Source: Candidatus Sulfopaludibacter sp. | Lineage (GTDB): Bacteria; Acidobacteriota; Terriglobia; Bryobacterales; Bryobacteraceae | Assembly: GCA_031292755.1 (NCBI GenBank) | Contig: JARLGM010000050.1 | Span: 1 to 38,534, forward strand | Length of the DNA stretch: 38,534 bases | Direction of reading: 5' to 3' | Shown here: in pieces, positions 8,501 to 15,291 of the stretch | Layout of the letters: each line of letters opens with the position of its first letter | How positions within the stretch are numbered: position 1 is the first letter of the stretch | The notes under the pieces: generated by a model | Database searches by the model: none | Told to the model about the DNA's origin: nothing | What the model saw: the letters and a program-made list of their open reading frames with translations, nothing else | Translations under genes and position numbers: made by a program

Positions 8501-8825
8501 GGAGATCGCGCTGGCCAACCTTCTGCGCAATGCGGCGAAGTTCACCGAACCGCGCCCTCAGGCCCGAATCGAGTTCCGCCTCACCCATCGGGACGGCATG
8601 CCGGCCTACTGCGTCCGGGATAACGGCGTGGGATTCAATATGGCCTATGCCGGGCTGCTGTTCGGAGCGTTTCAACGCCTCCACAAGGCCTCCGAATTTC
8701 CCGGCACGGGCATCGGTCTGGCCATCGTGCAGCGCGTGATCCATCGCCACGGGGGGCGAGTGTGGGCCGAAGCGCGCCCCGGCGAAGGCGCGAGTTTTTA
8801 TTTCACGATTGGAGCGGCGGAATGA
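5562..8825 (+). CDS. Membrane sensor histidine kinase, DUF4118-CHASE3-PAS(x4)-HisKA-HATPase
   Basis: The 1087-residue product starts at TTG 5562 (GACGAGGT lies ~10 nt upstream). Residues 13-108 hold the helices of a KdpD-like DUF4118 membrane module. A helix at 133-152, a CHASE3-like extracytoplasmic region (155-300, with ESAERGYLLTGD) and a helix at 306-326 follow. Four PAS domains occupy roughly 343-460, 472-590, 598-715 and 722-840. A coiled linker leads to HisKA with His876 in SVSHDLRAPL, then a HATPase with NLLRNAAKF, DNGVGF and GTGIGLAIV. The kinase core resembles the phytochrome-like type. It should autophosphorylate and pass phosphate to the receiver encoded next, with which it overlaps by ATGA. 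The signal is unknown; no PAS cofactor residue is evident. TTG is the start that keeps the whole first helix. Confidence 0.9.
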   Translation: MPFSDTASKPLRYGIALLSVVVAVTLRLALDPVLGRSQEFLVLMLGILAGAHFGGRAPGLLAVLLSVAMATFFFVDPRYSFTIANRRDAASLAVLLIAGAVLTLVVGPARRTGAPGRKGPLGMLRVAVLRRSALLGTTFVLLVALTRLLYADFQAARDREYRVEHTYQVLTEIQSLVADLEHAESAERGYLLTGDTNYLATFQAALRGETVDRLSLHRLTADNPAQQPRLDAIDRLVDDRGAQFQETIQIRQNRGAEAAAGRVRTSRGEQIMDECRAALHAVEEEERGLLAKRSAAAGEIARRTRWVLGLGSGSLLLLLVIAGAVIERDIQERDAGRLVLKASEERLRLALGSAGAGIWEWDLQTNQNVWSEELWKLYGLQPDSCAPSYEAWQRIMHPDDRQRTSQLVHQAARTGTELNVEFRVPQRNGGERWLMARGSPLRDAGGRSTRFVGIAVDITQRRLAEEVLRESEQNLRRFAETAPVAIAMFDGDMRYLAASRRFRDDYRLGPQELTGRSHYDVFPGVSAGWREIHRRCLAGATERHPGEKFVRGNGDEQWIRWEIQPWRQPDGEIGGVVLFSEDISEQKRSAQALIESEARLRLAQQAARVGTFDWNMQTGVTTWTPELEAMYGLAPGQFPGNIEFWEKLVHPEDLPEALRRLELALETGVFEAEWRATWPGGSERRFAARASVFRDGEGKPQRIVGVNIDITELRAAEAAARQWQRAFEQAELAIALSDSAAGAFRMVNETFARQRGYTAAELVGRPTAGMYPQTAREAYRQAAAAADREGHFIFESHHQRKDGSCFPVRVDLTVVRNRAGDPVSRVAFVQDLTAQRRAEQEIRQLHSGLENRVRERTAQLEAANRELEAFSYSVSHDLRAPLRGIDGWSLALAEDYAGQLDQRAQQYLDRVRGESQRMGRLIDDMLQLSRVSRSTLEFAPVDLSAMAREIAAGLREENPARDMQFEIQPGLTVRGDSRFLEIALANLLRNAAKFTEPRPQARIEFRLTHRDGMPAYCVRDNGVGFNMAYAGLLFGAFQRLHKASEFPGTGIGLAIVQRVIHRHGGRVWAEARPGEGASFYFTIGAAE

Positions 8826-9268
8826 ATTCCGTTAAGGTCATTCTCTTGATTGAAGACAATCCCAGCGATGTGGATCTCACCAGGCGCGCGCTGGATAAAG
8901 CGCGCATCGCCAACGAACTGGTGGTGGCCGAGGACGGCGAAGAAGCCCTGGCTTACCTTTGGGGCACGGGCGCGAACGCCGGCCGCGATACTTCCCAATT
9001 GCCCGCGCTGACCCTGCTGGATCTCAAGTTGCCTCGGATTCCGGGACTCGAGGTTCTCCGCCTGTTGCGCGCGGACTCGCGCACCCGGCGGATGCCCGTC
9101 GTCATCCTCACCTCCTCGAAAGAGGAAGAGGACGTGGCCGCCGGATACGACCTGGGCATCAACAGCTACATCCGGAAGCCCGTGGACTTCAAGCAGTTTG
9201 CCCAATGCATCGAACAGCTCGGCCTGTATTGGCTGGTCCTGAACGAGCCGCCGCCGAAAGTGAGATGA
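8822..9268 (+). CDS. Single-domain response regulator (Rcp1-like)
   Basis: The 148-residue product is one receiver domain with no output domain. The acidic pocket is E11-D12, the phosphoacceptor is Asp67 in LLDLKLP, and the switch and Lys residues are T97 and K119 (ILTSS, RKP). The long loop before Asp67 and the aromatic tail (LGLYWLVLNEPPP) are typical of Rcp1-type partners of phytochrome-like kinases. Start and stop both overlap neighbours by four bases (ATGA at 8822-8825 and 9265-9268), so the three genes are probably translated together. The inference is that it shuttles phosphate from the upstream membrane kinase to another protein. The phosphate may go to the hybrid kinase downstream or to a protein encoded elsewhere. 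Confidence 0.92.
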   Translation: MNSVKVILLIEDNPSDVDLTRRALDKARIANELVVAEDGEEALAYLWGTGANAGRDTSQLPALTLLDLKLPRIPGLEVLRLLRADSRTRRMPVVILTSSKEEEDVAAGYDLGINSYIRKPVDFKQFAQCIEQLGLYWLVLNEPPPKVR

Positions 9269-11604
9269 ATCGGAAAATGGCCGAGACCCTACGCCTGCTG
9301 CAAGTCGAAGACTCCGAAAGCGATGCCGCCCTGGTGGTGCGCCTCCTCCGCAAGGCCGGCTACGATGTCCACTCCAAACGGGTCGATGGGCCCGGGGACA
9401 TGCGCGCCGCGCTGGACACTGAAGCCTGGGACGTCATCATCGCCGACCATCGCATGGGTCAGTTCGACGCTCCCGGCGCGCTGAAGATTCTGCACGAAAC
9501 CGGCCGGGACATTCCCTTCATCGTCGCCTCCGGCAGCATCGGCGAAGAGTTGGCCGTCACCATGATGAAGTCCGGAGCCCATGATTACGTCCTCAAAAAC
9601 AACCTGGCACGCCTGGCGCCCGCGGTGGACCGCGAAATCCGCGAGGCCCGCACCCGCCGGGAACGCATTGAGGCGGAAAAAAAACTGCGCGATAGCGAGG
9701 AGCGGCTGGCTCTGGCCGTCCAGGCGACGCAACTGGGAACCTTCGATTATTTGCCGCAAACCGGAAACATGATCTGGTCGGATTTGACCCGGCGCCACTT
9801 CGGCTTGTCCCCCGGCGCCCCCATCTCCTTCGACATTGCCCTGTGCGCCGTCCATCCCGAAGACCGCGAGTCCGCCGCCCGGAAGGTGCTGGAGTTGCTG
9901 CGCCCCGGCAGCGATGGACATTGGGCCGCGGAGTTCCGCACCATCGGCAGGGAAGACCGCGCGGCGCGCTGGATATCCTCGTGGGGCCGCGCCTTCTTCG
10001 ATGCACAGGGCCGGCCCGTCCGCTTCGTCGGGGTCACGCTCGACGTGACCGAACGCCGCAGCCTGGAGGAGCAGTTCCGCAGGACGCAGCAGCGGCTCCG
10101 GCACGTGGTGGCCTCCAGCCCGGCAGTCTTGTTCACCATGGGAATTACCGGCAACGAAATCCACGGCGTCAGTTGGATCAGCGACAACGTGAAAGAGGTG
10201 CTCGGGTACCCGCCGGAAGTTACCATTGGCGCGGCCTGGTGGATGGATGGCACCCACCCGGACGATCTGGCCATGGTACGGGCGCGGGCCGCCGCCGACC
10301 TGCTGGGGCGCGGCTACATGGAGTGCGAGTTCCGCTTCCGCCATGCCGATGGCACGTACCGTTGGACCCGCTGCGAGATCCGCCGCATCCACGATGAGAC
10401 CGGCCTGCGATCGGAAGGCGTGGGCGCATGGAGCGACATCACCGGGCGCAAAGTGGCCGAGGAAGAGCAGGCCCGGCTTCGCGAACAACTGCAACAGGCT
10501 CAAAAACTGGAAAGCGTGGGACGCCTCGCCGGCGGCATCGCTCACGACTTCAACAACCTGCTCACCGTCATCAACGGCTACAGCTCCATGCTGCTCAAGC
10601 AAGCACCCCCGGGCGACGGGATCCACGAGGGGCTGGCGGAGATCCAACTGGCCGGCGAACGCGCCGCCGCGCTGAGCCGCCAATTGCTCATGCTCAGCCG
10701 AAAAAGCGTCGTCCAGACCAGGAACGTGAACCTGAACGATATTGTGGCCGAAGTGGAGAAGATGCTGGAGCGGGTAATCGGCGAAGACATCCGTGTGGAA
10801 TGCCTTCTCGATCCTGCCCTCGGCTACGTGCTGGCCGATCCGGGGCGATGGAACCAGGTCCTGATGAATCTCGCCGTGAATGCGCGCGACGCCATGCCGC
10901 GGGGAGGCACGCTGCGCATCGAAACCGCGAATCTGGACCCGGCCGGGAGCGATCAACGGCGGCAGGTCCAACTCAAGGTCAGCGACACCGGCGTCGGCAT
11001 GACCCAGGAAGTGCTCTCGCATCTGTTCGAGCCCTTCTTCACCACCAAGAAGCCGGGCGAAGGCACCGGCCTCGGCCTGGCCACCGTATACGGTATCGTC
11101 CAACAGTGCGGCGGCTCGATTCAGGTTCACAGTGAACCCGGCAACGGCGCCACGTTTACCATCCGGCTTCCTGGAATCGACGCTCCCGGAGCGCAGGAGG
11201 CGCAGGGCGACACGCGCTCCATTGCCCGGGGCACGGAAACCATCCTGGTTGTGGAAGACCAGGAACAGCTCCGCACACTGGCGGTGCGCGTCCTGCGGAA
11301 ATACGGCTATCGGGTATTGGAAGCGGCCGGTCCGGCGGAGGCTCTGGCTTGCTCCGCCGGCTGCCATGACGACATCCACCTGGTGCTGACCGATATTGTG
11401 ATGCCCGAAATGAGCGGCATCGATCTGGCCGGCCAACTCCTGCAAATGCGTCCGGACCTGAAGATCGCGTTCATGTCCGGCTATAGCGAAAAGGTGAACG
11501 CCGAATCCCATAGGCTGGAGGTGGCCGACGCCTACCTGGCCAAGCCATTCTCTCCGGAAGCCCTGGCCGCTACCGTGCGCGCCGTCCTCGACCGGCCCCG
11601 GTAG
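9265..11604 (+). CDS. Hybrid histidine kinase, REC-PAS-PAS-HisKA-HATPase-REC
   Basis: The 779-residue soluble product has an N-terminal receiver (about 8-125, phosphoacceptor Asp61 in IIADHRM, with the DYVLKNNLARL helix), then PAS domains at about 145-265 and 275-400. HisKA follows with His427 in GGIAHDFNNLL, then a HATPase (NLAVNARDAMPRGG, DTGVGM, GEGTGLGLATVYG) and a C-terminal receiver (about 658-775, Asp710 in LTDIVMPEMSG). No transmembrane segment is seen. Receivers at both ends suggest that it takes phosphate from, or is gated by, the upstream kinase/receiver and ends in its own receiver. It lacks a DNA-binding output domain, so the final effector must lie elsewhere. The start at ATG 9265 is set by the ATGA overlap; a longer open frame upstream is a shadow inside the receiver gene. 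Confidence 0.9.
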   Translation: MNRKMAETLRLLQVEDSESDAALVVRLLRKAGYDVHSKRVDGPGDMRAALDTEAWDVIIADHRMGQFDAPGALKILHETGRDIPFIVASGSIGEELAVTMMKSGAHDYVLKNNLARLAPAVDREIREARTRRERIEAEKKLRDSEERLALAVQATQLGTFDYLPQTGNMIWSDLTRRHFGLSPGAPISFDIALCAVHPEDRESAARKVLELLRPGSDGHWAAEFRTIGREDRAARWISSWGRAFFDAQGRPVRFVGVTLDVTERRSLEEQFRRTQQRLRHVVASSPAVLFTMGITGNEIHGVSWISDNVKEVLGYPPEVTIGAAWWMDGTHPDDLAMVRARAAADLLGRGYMECEFRFRHADGTYRWTRCEIRRIHDETGLRSEGVGAWSDITGRKVAEEEQARLREQLQQAQKLESVGRLAGGIAHDFNNLLTVINGYSSMLLKQAPPGDGIHEGLAEIQLAGERAAALSRQLLMLSRKSVVQTRNVNLNDIVAEVEKMLERVIGEDIRVECLLDPALGYVLADPGRWNQVLMNLAVNARDAMPRGGTLRIETANLDPAGSDQRRQVQLKVSDTGVGMTQEVLSHLFEPFFTTKKPGEGTGLGLATVYGIVQQCGGSIQVHSEPGNGATFTIRLPGIDAPGAQEAQGDTRSIARGTETILVVEDQEQLRTLAVRVLRKYGYRVLEAAGPAEALACSAGCHDDIHLVLTDIVMPEMSGIDLAGQLLQMRPDLKIAFMSGYSEKVNAESHRLEVADAYLAKPFSPEALAATVRAVLDRPR

Positions 11605-11659
11605 GGTGTGCTTCAGTTTGCCCGTCGGGCGCGGCGAGCCCCTCTTGGTAAAATTCGTT

Positions 11660-11965
11660 ATGCACATCCTGCTCGTCTACTGCGCCGTGAAACCCGACAA
11701 GGTTGGGCCATTCATCGCGGCAACCATCGAAAACGCCCGCAATAGCCGCAAGGAGCCCGGCGTGGTGCGGTTCGATTTCGTCCAGCAAACCGAAGATCCC
11801 ACCAGGTTCAGCCTGATCGAGGTGTATCGCTCGCCCGAAGGACTCGCCGCCCATCGCCTCGCGCCGCACTACCTGGCCTGGGCCGAAAAGGTTCCCGACA
11901 TGCTGGCCGAACCGCGCACACGCGCCTTCTACACCAACATCGATCCTTCCGACGCGGCGTGGTAA
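11660..11965 (+). CDS. ABM-fold (antibiotic biosynthesis monooxygenase-like) protein
   Basis: The 101-residue product has the size and pattern of the dimeric alpha-beta barrel ABM family. It has a first strand MHILLVYCAVKPDKV, then EPGVVRFDFVQQTEDP, a strand FSLIEVYRSPEGLAAHR and a helix LAWAEKVPDML. Members include quinol monooxygenases and LsrG-type isomerases; many have no known substrate. ATG 11660 opens the first strand directly; the ribosome-binding site is weak. The alcohol dehydrogenase gene starts 5 bp after its stop, so the two are probably co-transcribed. They may handle a common small quinone or aldehyde-like metabolite, which is only inference. The 55 bp upstream contain a GCCCGTCGGGC palindrome at 11620-11630 but no clear promoter. 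Confidence 0.8.
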   Translation: MHILLVYCAVKPDKVGPFIAATIENARNSRKEPGVVRFDFVQQTEDPTRFSLIEVYRSPEGLAAHRLAPHYLAWAEKVPDMLAEPRTRAFYTNIDPSDAAW

Positions 11966-11970
11966 TACCC

Positions 11971-13098
11971 ATGCAGTTTGCATTCGCCACCGCAACGCGG
12001 ATTCTGTTCGGCGAAGGCAAACTGGCCGAGGCTGCTCCAGCCGCCCGCGCCATGGGCCGTCGCGCGCTGGTCGTGACCGGGGCCTCCCCGCGCCACACCA
12101 TTGCCGTTGACGCGGTGCCGTTCGCCGTCGTGGGCGAGCCTTCCCTCGCGCGCATTCGCGAAGGCACGGCGTTAGCGCGCGACGCCGGCTGCGACGTGGT
12201 CATCGCCATGGGCGGCGGCAGCGCTATCGATGCCGGCAAAGCCATCGCCGCGCTGCTGACCAATCCCGGCGATCCGCTCGACTACCTGGAAGTGATCGGC
12301 CGCGGCCATCCGTTGCAACGCCCCGCCGCGCCCTTCATCGCCATCCCCACCACGGCCGGAACCGGGTCGGAAGTCACCATGAATGCGGTGCTGGCCTCGG
12401 CCGAACATCGCGTGAAGGCAAGCCTGCGCAGTCCCGTGATGCTGCCGCGCCTGGCCATCGTCGATCCCGAATTGACGCTGGATTTGCCGCGCGCCATCAC
12501 CGCATCCACCGGGCTCGACGCGCTCACCCAGCTCATCGAGCCCTACGTTTCGGTGCGCGCCAACGCCATGACGGACCTCTATTGCGTGGAAGGCATCCGC
12601 CGGACGGCGGGAGCGCTGGCGCGCGCCTTCGACAATGGGCACGACCGCGAGGCGCGCCGCGACATGGCCTTCGCCAGCCTGCTCGGCGGGCTCTCCCTGG
12701 CCAATGCCGGGCTCGGCGCGGTCCACGGCTTCGCCGCCCCGCTGGGCGGAATGTTCCCTGCCCCACACGGCGCGGCCTGCGCCGCGGTGCTGCCGTATGC
12801 CATGCAGATCAACGTGCGCGCCCTGCGCCAAAGGGCGCCGGAGAGCCAGGCCCTGGCGCGCTACGCCGAGATCGGCCGGCTCCTCACCGGCAGCCCGCAA
12901 GCCACCGCCGAGGATGGCGTGGCGTGGGTACGCGCCATCTGCGGCAAACTCGAAATCCCGCCGCTGCGCGCGTGGGGTGTGAGCGATGCCGATATCCCCG
13001 TGCTCGTCGAGAAGGCAGCCAAGGCCAGCAGTATGAAAGCCAACCCCCTGCCGTTGACGCCGGAAGAACTGCGCGAGATGATCAGTCAAGCTGTTTGA
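11971..13098 (+). CDS. Iron-containing (group III) alcohol dehydrogenase
   Basis: The 375-residue product has the NAD-binding signature GGGSAIDAGKA at 81-91 and PTTAGTGSEVT at 126-136. The metal-binding region has D183 (GLDALTQLIEPY), H252 (VHGFAAPLGG) and H266 (APHGAACA). The second ligand, usually His four residues after the Asp (DALTH), is Gln187 here. I recall the same DALTQ form in a bacterial subfamily, so activity may be retained with altered metal binding. The reaction should be NAD(P)-dependent oxidation of an alcohol or reduction of an aldehyde in the cytosol. ATG 11971 lies 5 bp after the ABM gene; an in-frame GTG at 11959 would overlap that gene and is less likely. Confidence 0.88.
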   Translation: MQFAFATATRILFGEGKLAEAAPAARAMGRRALVVTGASPRHTIAVDAVPFAVVGEPSLARIREGTALARDAGCDVVIAMGGGSAIDAGKAIAALLTNPGDPLDYLEVIGRGHPLQRPAAPFIAIPTTAGTGSEVTMNAVLASAEHRVKASLRSPVMLPRLAIVDPELTLDLPRAITASTGLDALTQLIEPYVSVRANAMTDLYCVEGIRRTAGALARAFDNGHDREARRDMAFASLLGGLSLANAGLGAVHGFAAPLGGMFPAPHGAACAAVLPYAMQINVRALRQRAPESQALARYAEIGRLLTGSPQATAEDGVAWVRAICGKLEIPPLRAWGVSDADIPVLVEKAAKASSMKANPLPLTPEELREMISQAV

Positions 13099-13100
13099 AG

Positions 13101-14576
13101 ATGCGGGTGCTGTTTGCCATTCTGTTTTTCGCCGCGCCGGTGGCGGCGCAAGACCCCGGTGTCATCGCCGGAGTGGTCCGCAGCAGCGCCACGCACTCGC
13201 CCCTGGAAGACGCGCAAGTCAGCTTGATCGGCGCCACCAGCACCGGCACGCAGACCGACGCGCGCGGCAATTTCCGCTTCCCCGATTTGCCCGCCGGCAA
13301 GTACACCCTCAGAATCGAAAAGCCCGGCTATGGCGGCACCGAGTCGGTCCACGTGGAGCCGGGCGCGCAGCCCGTCGCCGTGGAATTGGACCCGCTGGCG
13401 CAGATCGAAGGCCGCATCCTGGACGACGACGGCAATCCGGCACTCGGGGTGACGGCGGAGTTGACGTTTCCGTATTACCCCAAAACCTTCATGGGTACCA
13501 GCCCTCCGTCCGACAAGGGCGGGCGATTCGTGCTTTCCAATCTGAGCGCCGGCGACTATTGGATTCGTCTGCGCATTCCCGAGGCGCTGCGCGCGCACGG
13601 ATATCCGGCCACTGAGTTTTATCCGGGAGTGGCCGATTCCGCGCAGGCTGCCGCGATCCACCTGGCCGCCGCCCAGCAGATGGCCGGGCTCACCATCCGC
13701 CTGCGGCGCGTGCCTCTGGTTTCGTTTCGCGGCCGTATCGTTGACCTGGGCAACAACCAGGCGGCGCGGCCCGTCGAGGTGGCGCTCGATTGCGAGCCCA
13801 GCGAGATTGCCGGATTCTTCGGACGTCATGAGGTGGATGCGGCAGGGCATTTCCACTTCGACAACGTGCCGCCCGGACGGCACGAGATCCTGATCTATCG
13901 CGGAACCGGCGCGGATGACTTGCCGTACGCCACCACCGTCGATGTGGGTGAGGACGAAGCCACCGTGACCGTGCCGCCGTTCACCACCCTCGCGGGAGCG
14001 GTCAAGTCCACGGACAAAGCTCCGTGGGAGGGAGTGATCGGCATCGGTTTGCACAGGGAAGGAGCGTGGCGGCGCCGGGTGACTCCCGGCGACGACGGCG
14101 CCTTCACACTGCCCGATATTCCGCCGGGAGAGTGGACGCTGGATGTCGAGTCGAACGGCCTGGAAGCTGCGGGTCACGCGCTCCAGGTGGCCTCCGTGAA
14201 GTTCGGCGAGGCGAGCGTCATCAGACAGCCCATCGCCGTCGTGGAAGGCGGCAATCCGCCCATCGCGATCACACTTTCCGGTGAGACCGGTGGCATCGCC
14301 GGAACCGTCGAGCCCGGCGATCCGGCCGACCCGGCGCTGGTGGTGGCGCAATCCCTGGATGGCCATCCCCTGAACCTGCTGACCACTGTAACCACCGGGC
14401 AGGACGGCTCCTTCGCGTTCGCCGGCTTGCTTCCGGGCGACTACCAGGTCTGCGCCTGTGGACGCGCCTTTGTCCGCAAAACCGGATACGGCGGCGATTG
14501 CACCGGTCTAGCCCGCAAGGTCGCGGTAACCAACGGTCAGACCGCGACGTTGAAACTCCACAGGTGTGACCAGTGA
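13101..14576 (+). CDS. Secreted carboxypeptidase-regulatory-like domain protein
   Basis: The 491-residue product has a signal peptide (MRVLFAILFFAAPVAAQ) followed by a CarboxypepD_reg-type beta-sandwich at about 20-90 (IAGVVRSSATHSPLEDAQVS, NFRFPDLPAGKYTLRIEKPG). Further similar beta-rich repeats follow: GRILDDDGNP, FRGRIVDLGNN, FTLPDIPPGEWTLDVES, FAFAGLLPGDYQV. Such proteins are abundant in Acidobacteriota and are thought to be surface or periplasmic binding modules; no catalytic site is visible. It begins 2 bp after the dehydrogenase stop, so transcription is probably shared. Its paralogue, now a pseudogene, lies at 15275-16676. The last 50 bases belong to a direct repeat, and right after the stop there is a six-codon remnant resembling the start of the paralogue. 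Confidence 0.82.
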   Translation: MRVLFAILFFAAPVAAQDPGVIAGVVRSSATHSPLEDAQVSLIGATSTGTQTDARGNFRFPDLPAGKYTLRIEKPGYGGTESVHVEPGAQPVAVELDPLAQIEGRILDDDGNPALGVTAELTFPYYPKTFMGTSPPSDKGGRFVLSNLSAGDYWIRLRIPEALRAHGYPATEFYPGVADSAQAAAIHLAAAQQMAGLTIRLRRVPLVSFRGRIVDLGNNQAARPVEVALDCEPSEIAGFFGRHEVDAAGHFHFDNVPPGRHEILIYRGTGADDLPYATTVDVGEDEATVTVPPFTTLAGAVKSTDKAPWEGVIGIGLHREGAWRRRVTPGDDGAFTLPDIPPGEWTLDVESNGLEAAGHALQVASVKFGEASVIRQPIAVVEGGNPPIAITLSGETGGIAGTVEPGDPADPALVVAQSLDGHPLNLLTTVTTGQDGSFAFAGLLPGDYQVCACGRAFVRKTGYGGDCTGLARKVAVTNGQTATLKLHRCDQ

Positions 14577-14590
14577 AACTTCCGGTACTT
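14526..14590 (+). repeat. Direct repeat, copy 1 (end of 13101-14576 gene plus paralogue start)
   Basis: About 65 bp starting GTAACCAACGG recur at 15226-15291 with few mismatches and one extra base. Copy 1 covers the last codons of the upstream surface-protein gene. It then continues GTGAAACTTCCGGTACTTTAG (14573-14593), a tiny frame VKLPVL that mirrors the beginning of the pseudogene paralogue. Confidence 0.8.
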
Positions 14591-14617
14591 TAGACCCCGT
14601 TTTTTTTAGCGACCCTG

Positions 14618-14626
14618 TGATAGACT
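14618..14626 (+). promoter_or_regulatory. Possible extended -10 promoter for the PEP-CTERM gene
   Basis: TGATAGACT fits the extended -10 pattern (TGn plus TAnnnT) and would start transcription near 14633, about 40 bp before ATG 14672. No good -35 is present; a T8 run lies at 14600-14607. This is a weak call. Confidence 0.3.
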
Positions 14627-14671
14627 CTGAAGACCTTGGAGCTGTAGGGCAAAGCCCAGGTTGGAGGGACG

Positions 14672-15214
14672 ATGAAATTCAACGAACGGAACCCCGCGCC
14701 GCCATACTCTTAGCTCTCTGCGCTTGCAGTTCGGTCGCTTCGGCATCCATCCTGACGCCCAGTCAATTTCATGCCACGATAACCGGATTTACCACTTATG
14801 CCAACGCGGATTTCACGTTGCCCAACGCCAGCGGTTTGACGATTTGGTGGCGAGGTGTTCGCATTCGTGACGCCCACCACGGTGGAAGTCGCGCTGACGC
14901 AACAGAACTTCGCGAACTTCAGCCAGGCTTTTGAGTGGAGCTTCACGAATTTCCAACTCCCCGCAGGACAGGTGATCTCAGGTCTCACCGTGCTGAGTGA
15001 CAATCGCACATGCTGTTCCTTGTCGAGTTCTTTTACCGCCAACTCGATCCAGATCGGATTTGGCGGCGCGGACACGAGAAACGCGGCGGATACGATTTCG
15101 TATACGATCGATTTTACTCCCGCGGATTCTGCGGTGCCTGAGCCGGCGCCCGCGGTACTACTGACGTGTGGGTTACTGCTGCTGCTGGCTGTCCGCCGGC
15201 AGTGCCGTTGCTGA
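14672..15214 (+). pseudogene. PEP-CTERM sorting-signal protein gene with compensating frameshifts
   Basis: ATG 14672 has an excellent GGAGGG ribosome-binding site (14663-14668) and opens MKFNERN, but that frame stops at TAG 14711-14713. In another frame, from about 14690, runs a signal peptide (RAAILLALCACSSVASAS) and then TPSQFHATITGFTTYANADF. Near 14845 the reading returns to the first frame: GEVFAFVTPTTVEVALTQQN, and on to the PEP-CTERM tail VPEPAPAVLLTCGLLLLLAV with a closing RRQCRC. Together the pieces form one plausible ~180-residue exported protein disrupted by a net -1 then +1 change. The tail is the exosortase sorting signal: the protein would be exported, cut near PEP and anchored or released. 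Either the gene is decaying or the assembly has two indel errors. It sits between direct repeats and between two paralogous genes. Confidence 0.75.
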
Positions 15215-15225
15215 TATCCTCCTTG

Positions 15226-15291
15226 TGTAACCAACGGCCGGACCGCGACGTTTAAAACTCCAGAGGTGCGACCGGTGAAACTCGCGGTACT
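15226..15291 (+). repeat. Direct repeat, copy 2 (before pseudogene paralogue)
   Basis: This is the partner of 14526-14590, also beginning GTAACCAACGG. Here the sequence runs straight into GTG 15275 of the paralogue. The part matching the C-terminus of the upstream gene (codons for VTNGRTATFK) therefore sits before a gene start, where it has no coding role. Confidence 0.8.

Noticed and set aside
14646..14660. GGGCAAAGCCC hairpin as a c-di-GMP (GEMM) riboswitch
   Set aside because: It shares the GGCAAAGCC string only. The second conserved arm and tetraloop-receptor parts are missing, and only about 40 bases separate it from the probable promoter.
14566..14934. 122-codon frame beginning MTSETSGTLD
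   Set aside because: Its start overlaps the upstream stop and its first 40 residues are non-coding. Only the middle part is real, as a piece of the disrupted PEP-CTERM gene.
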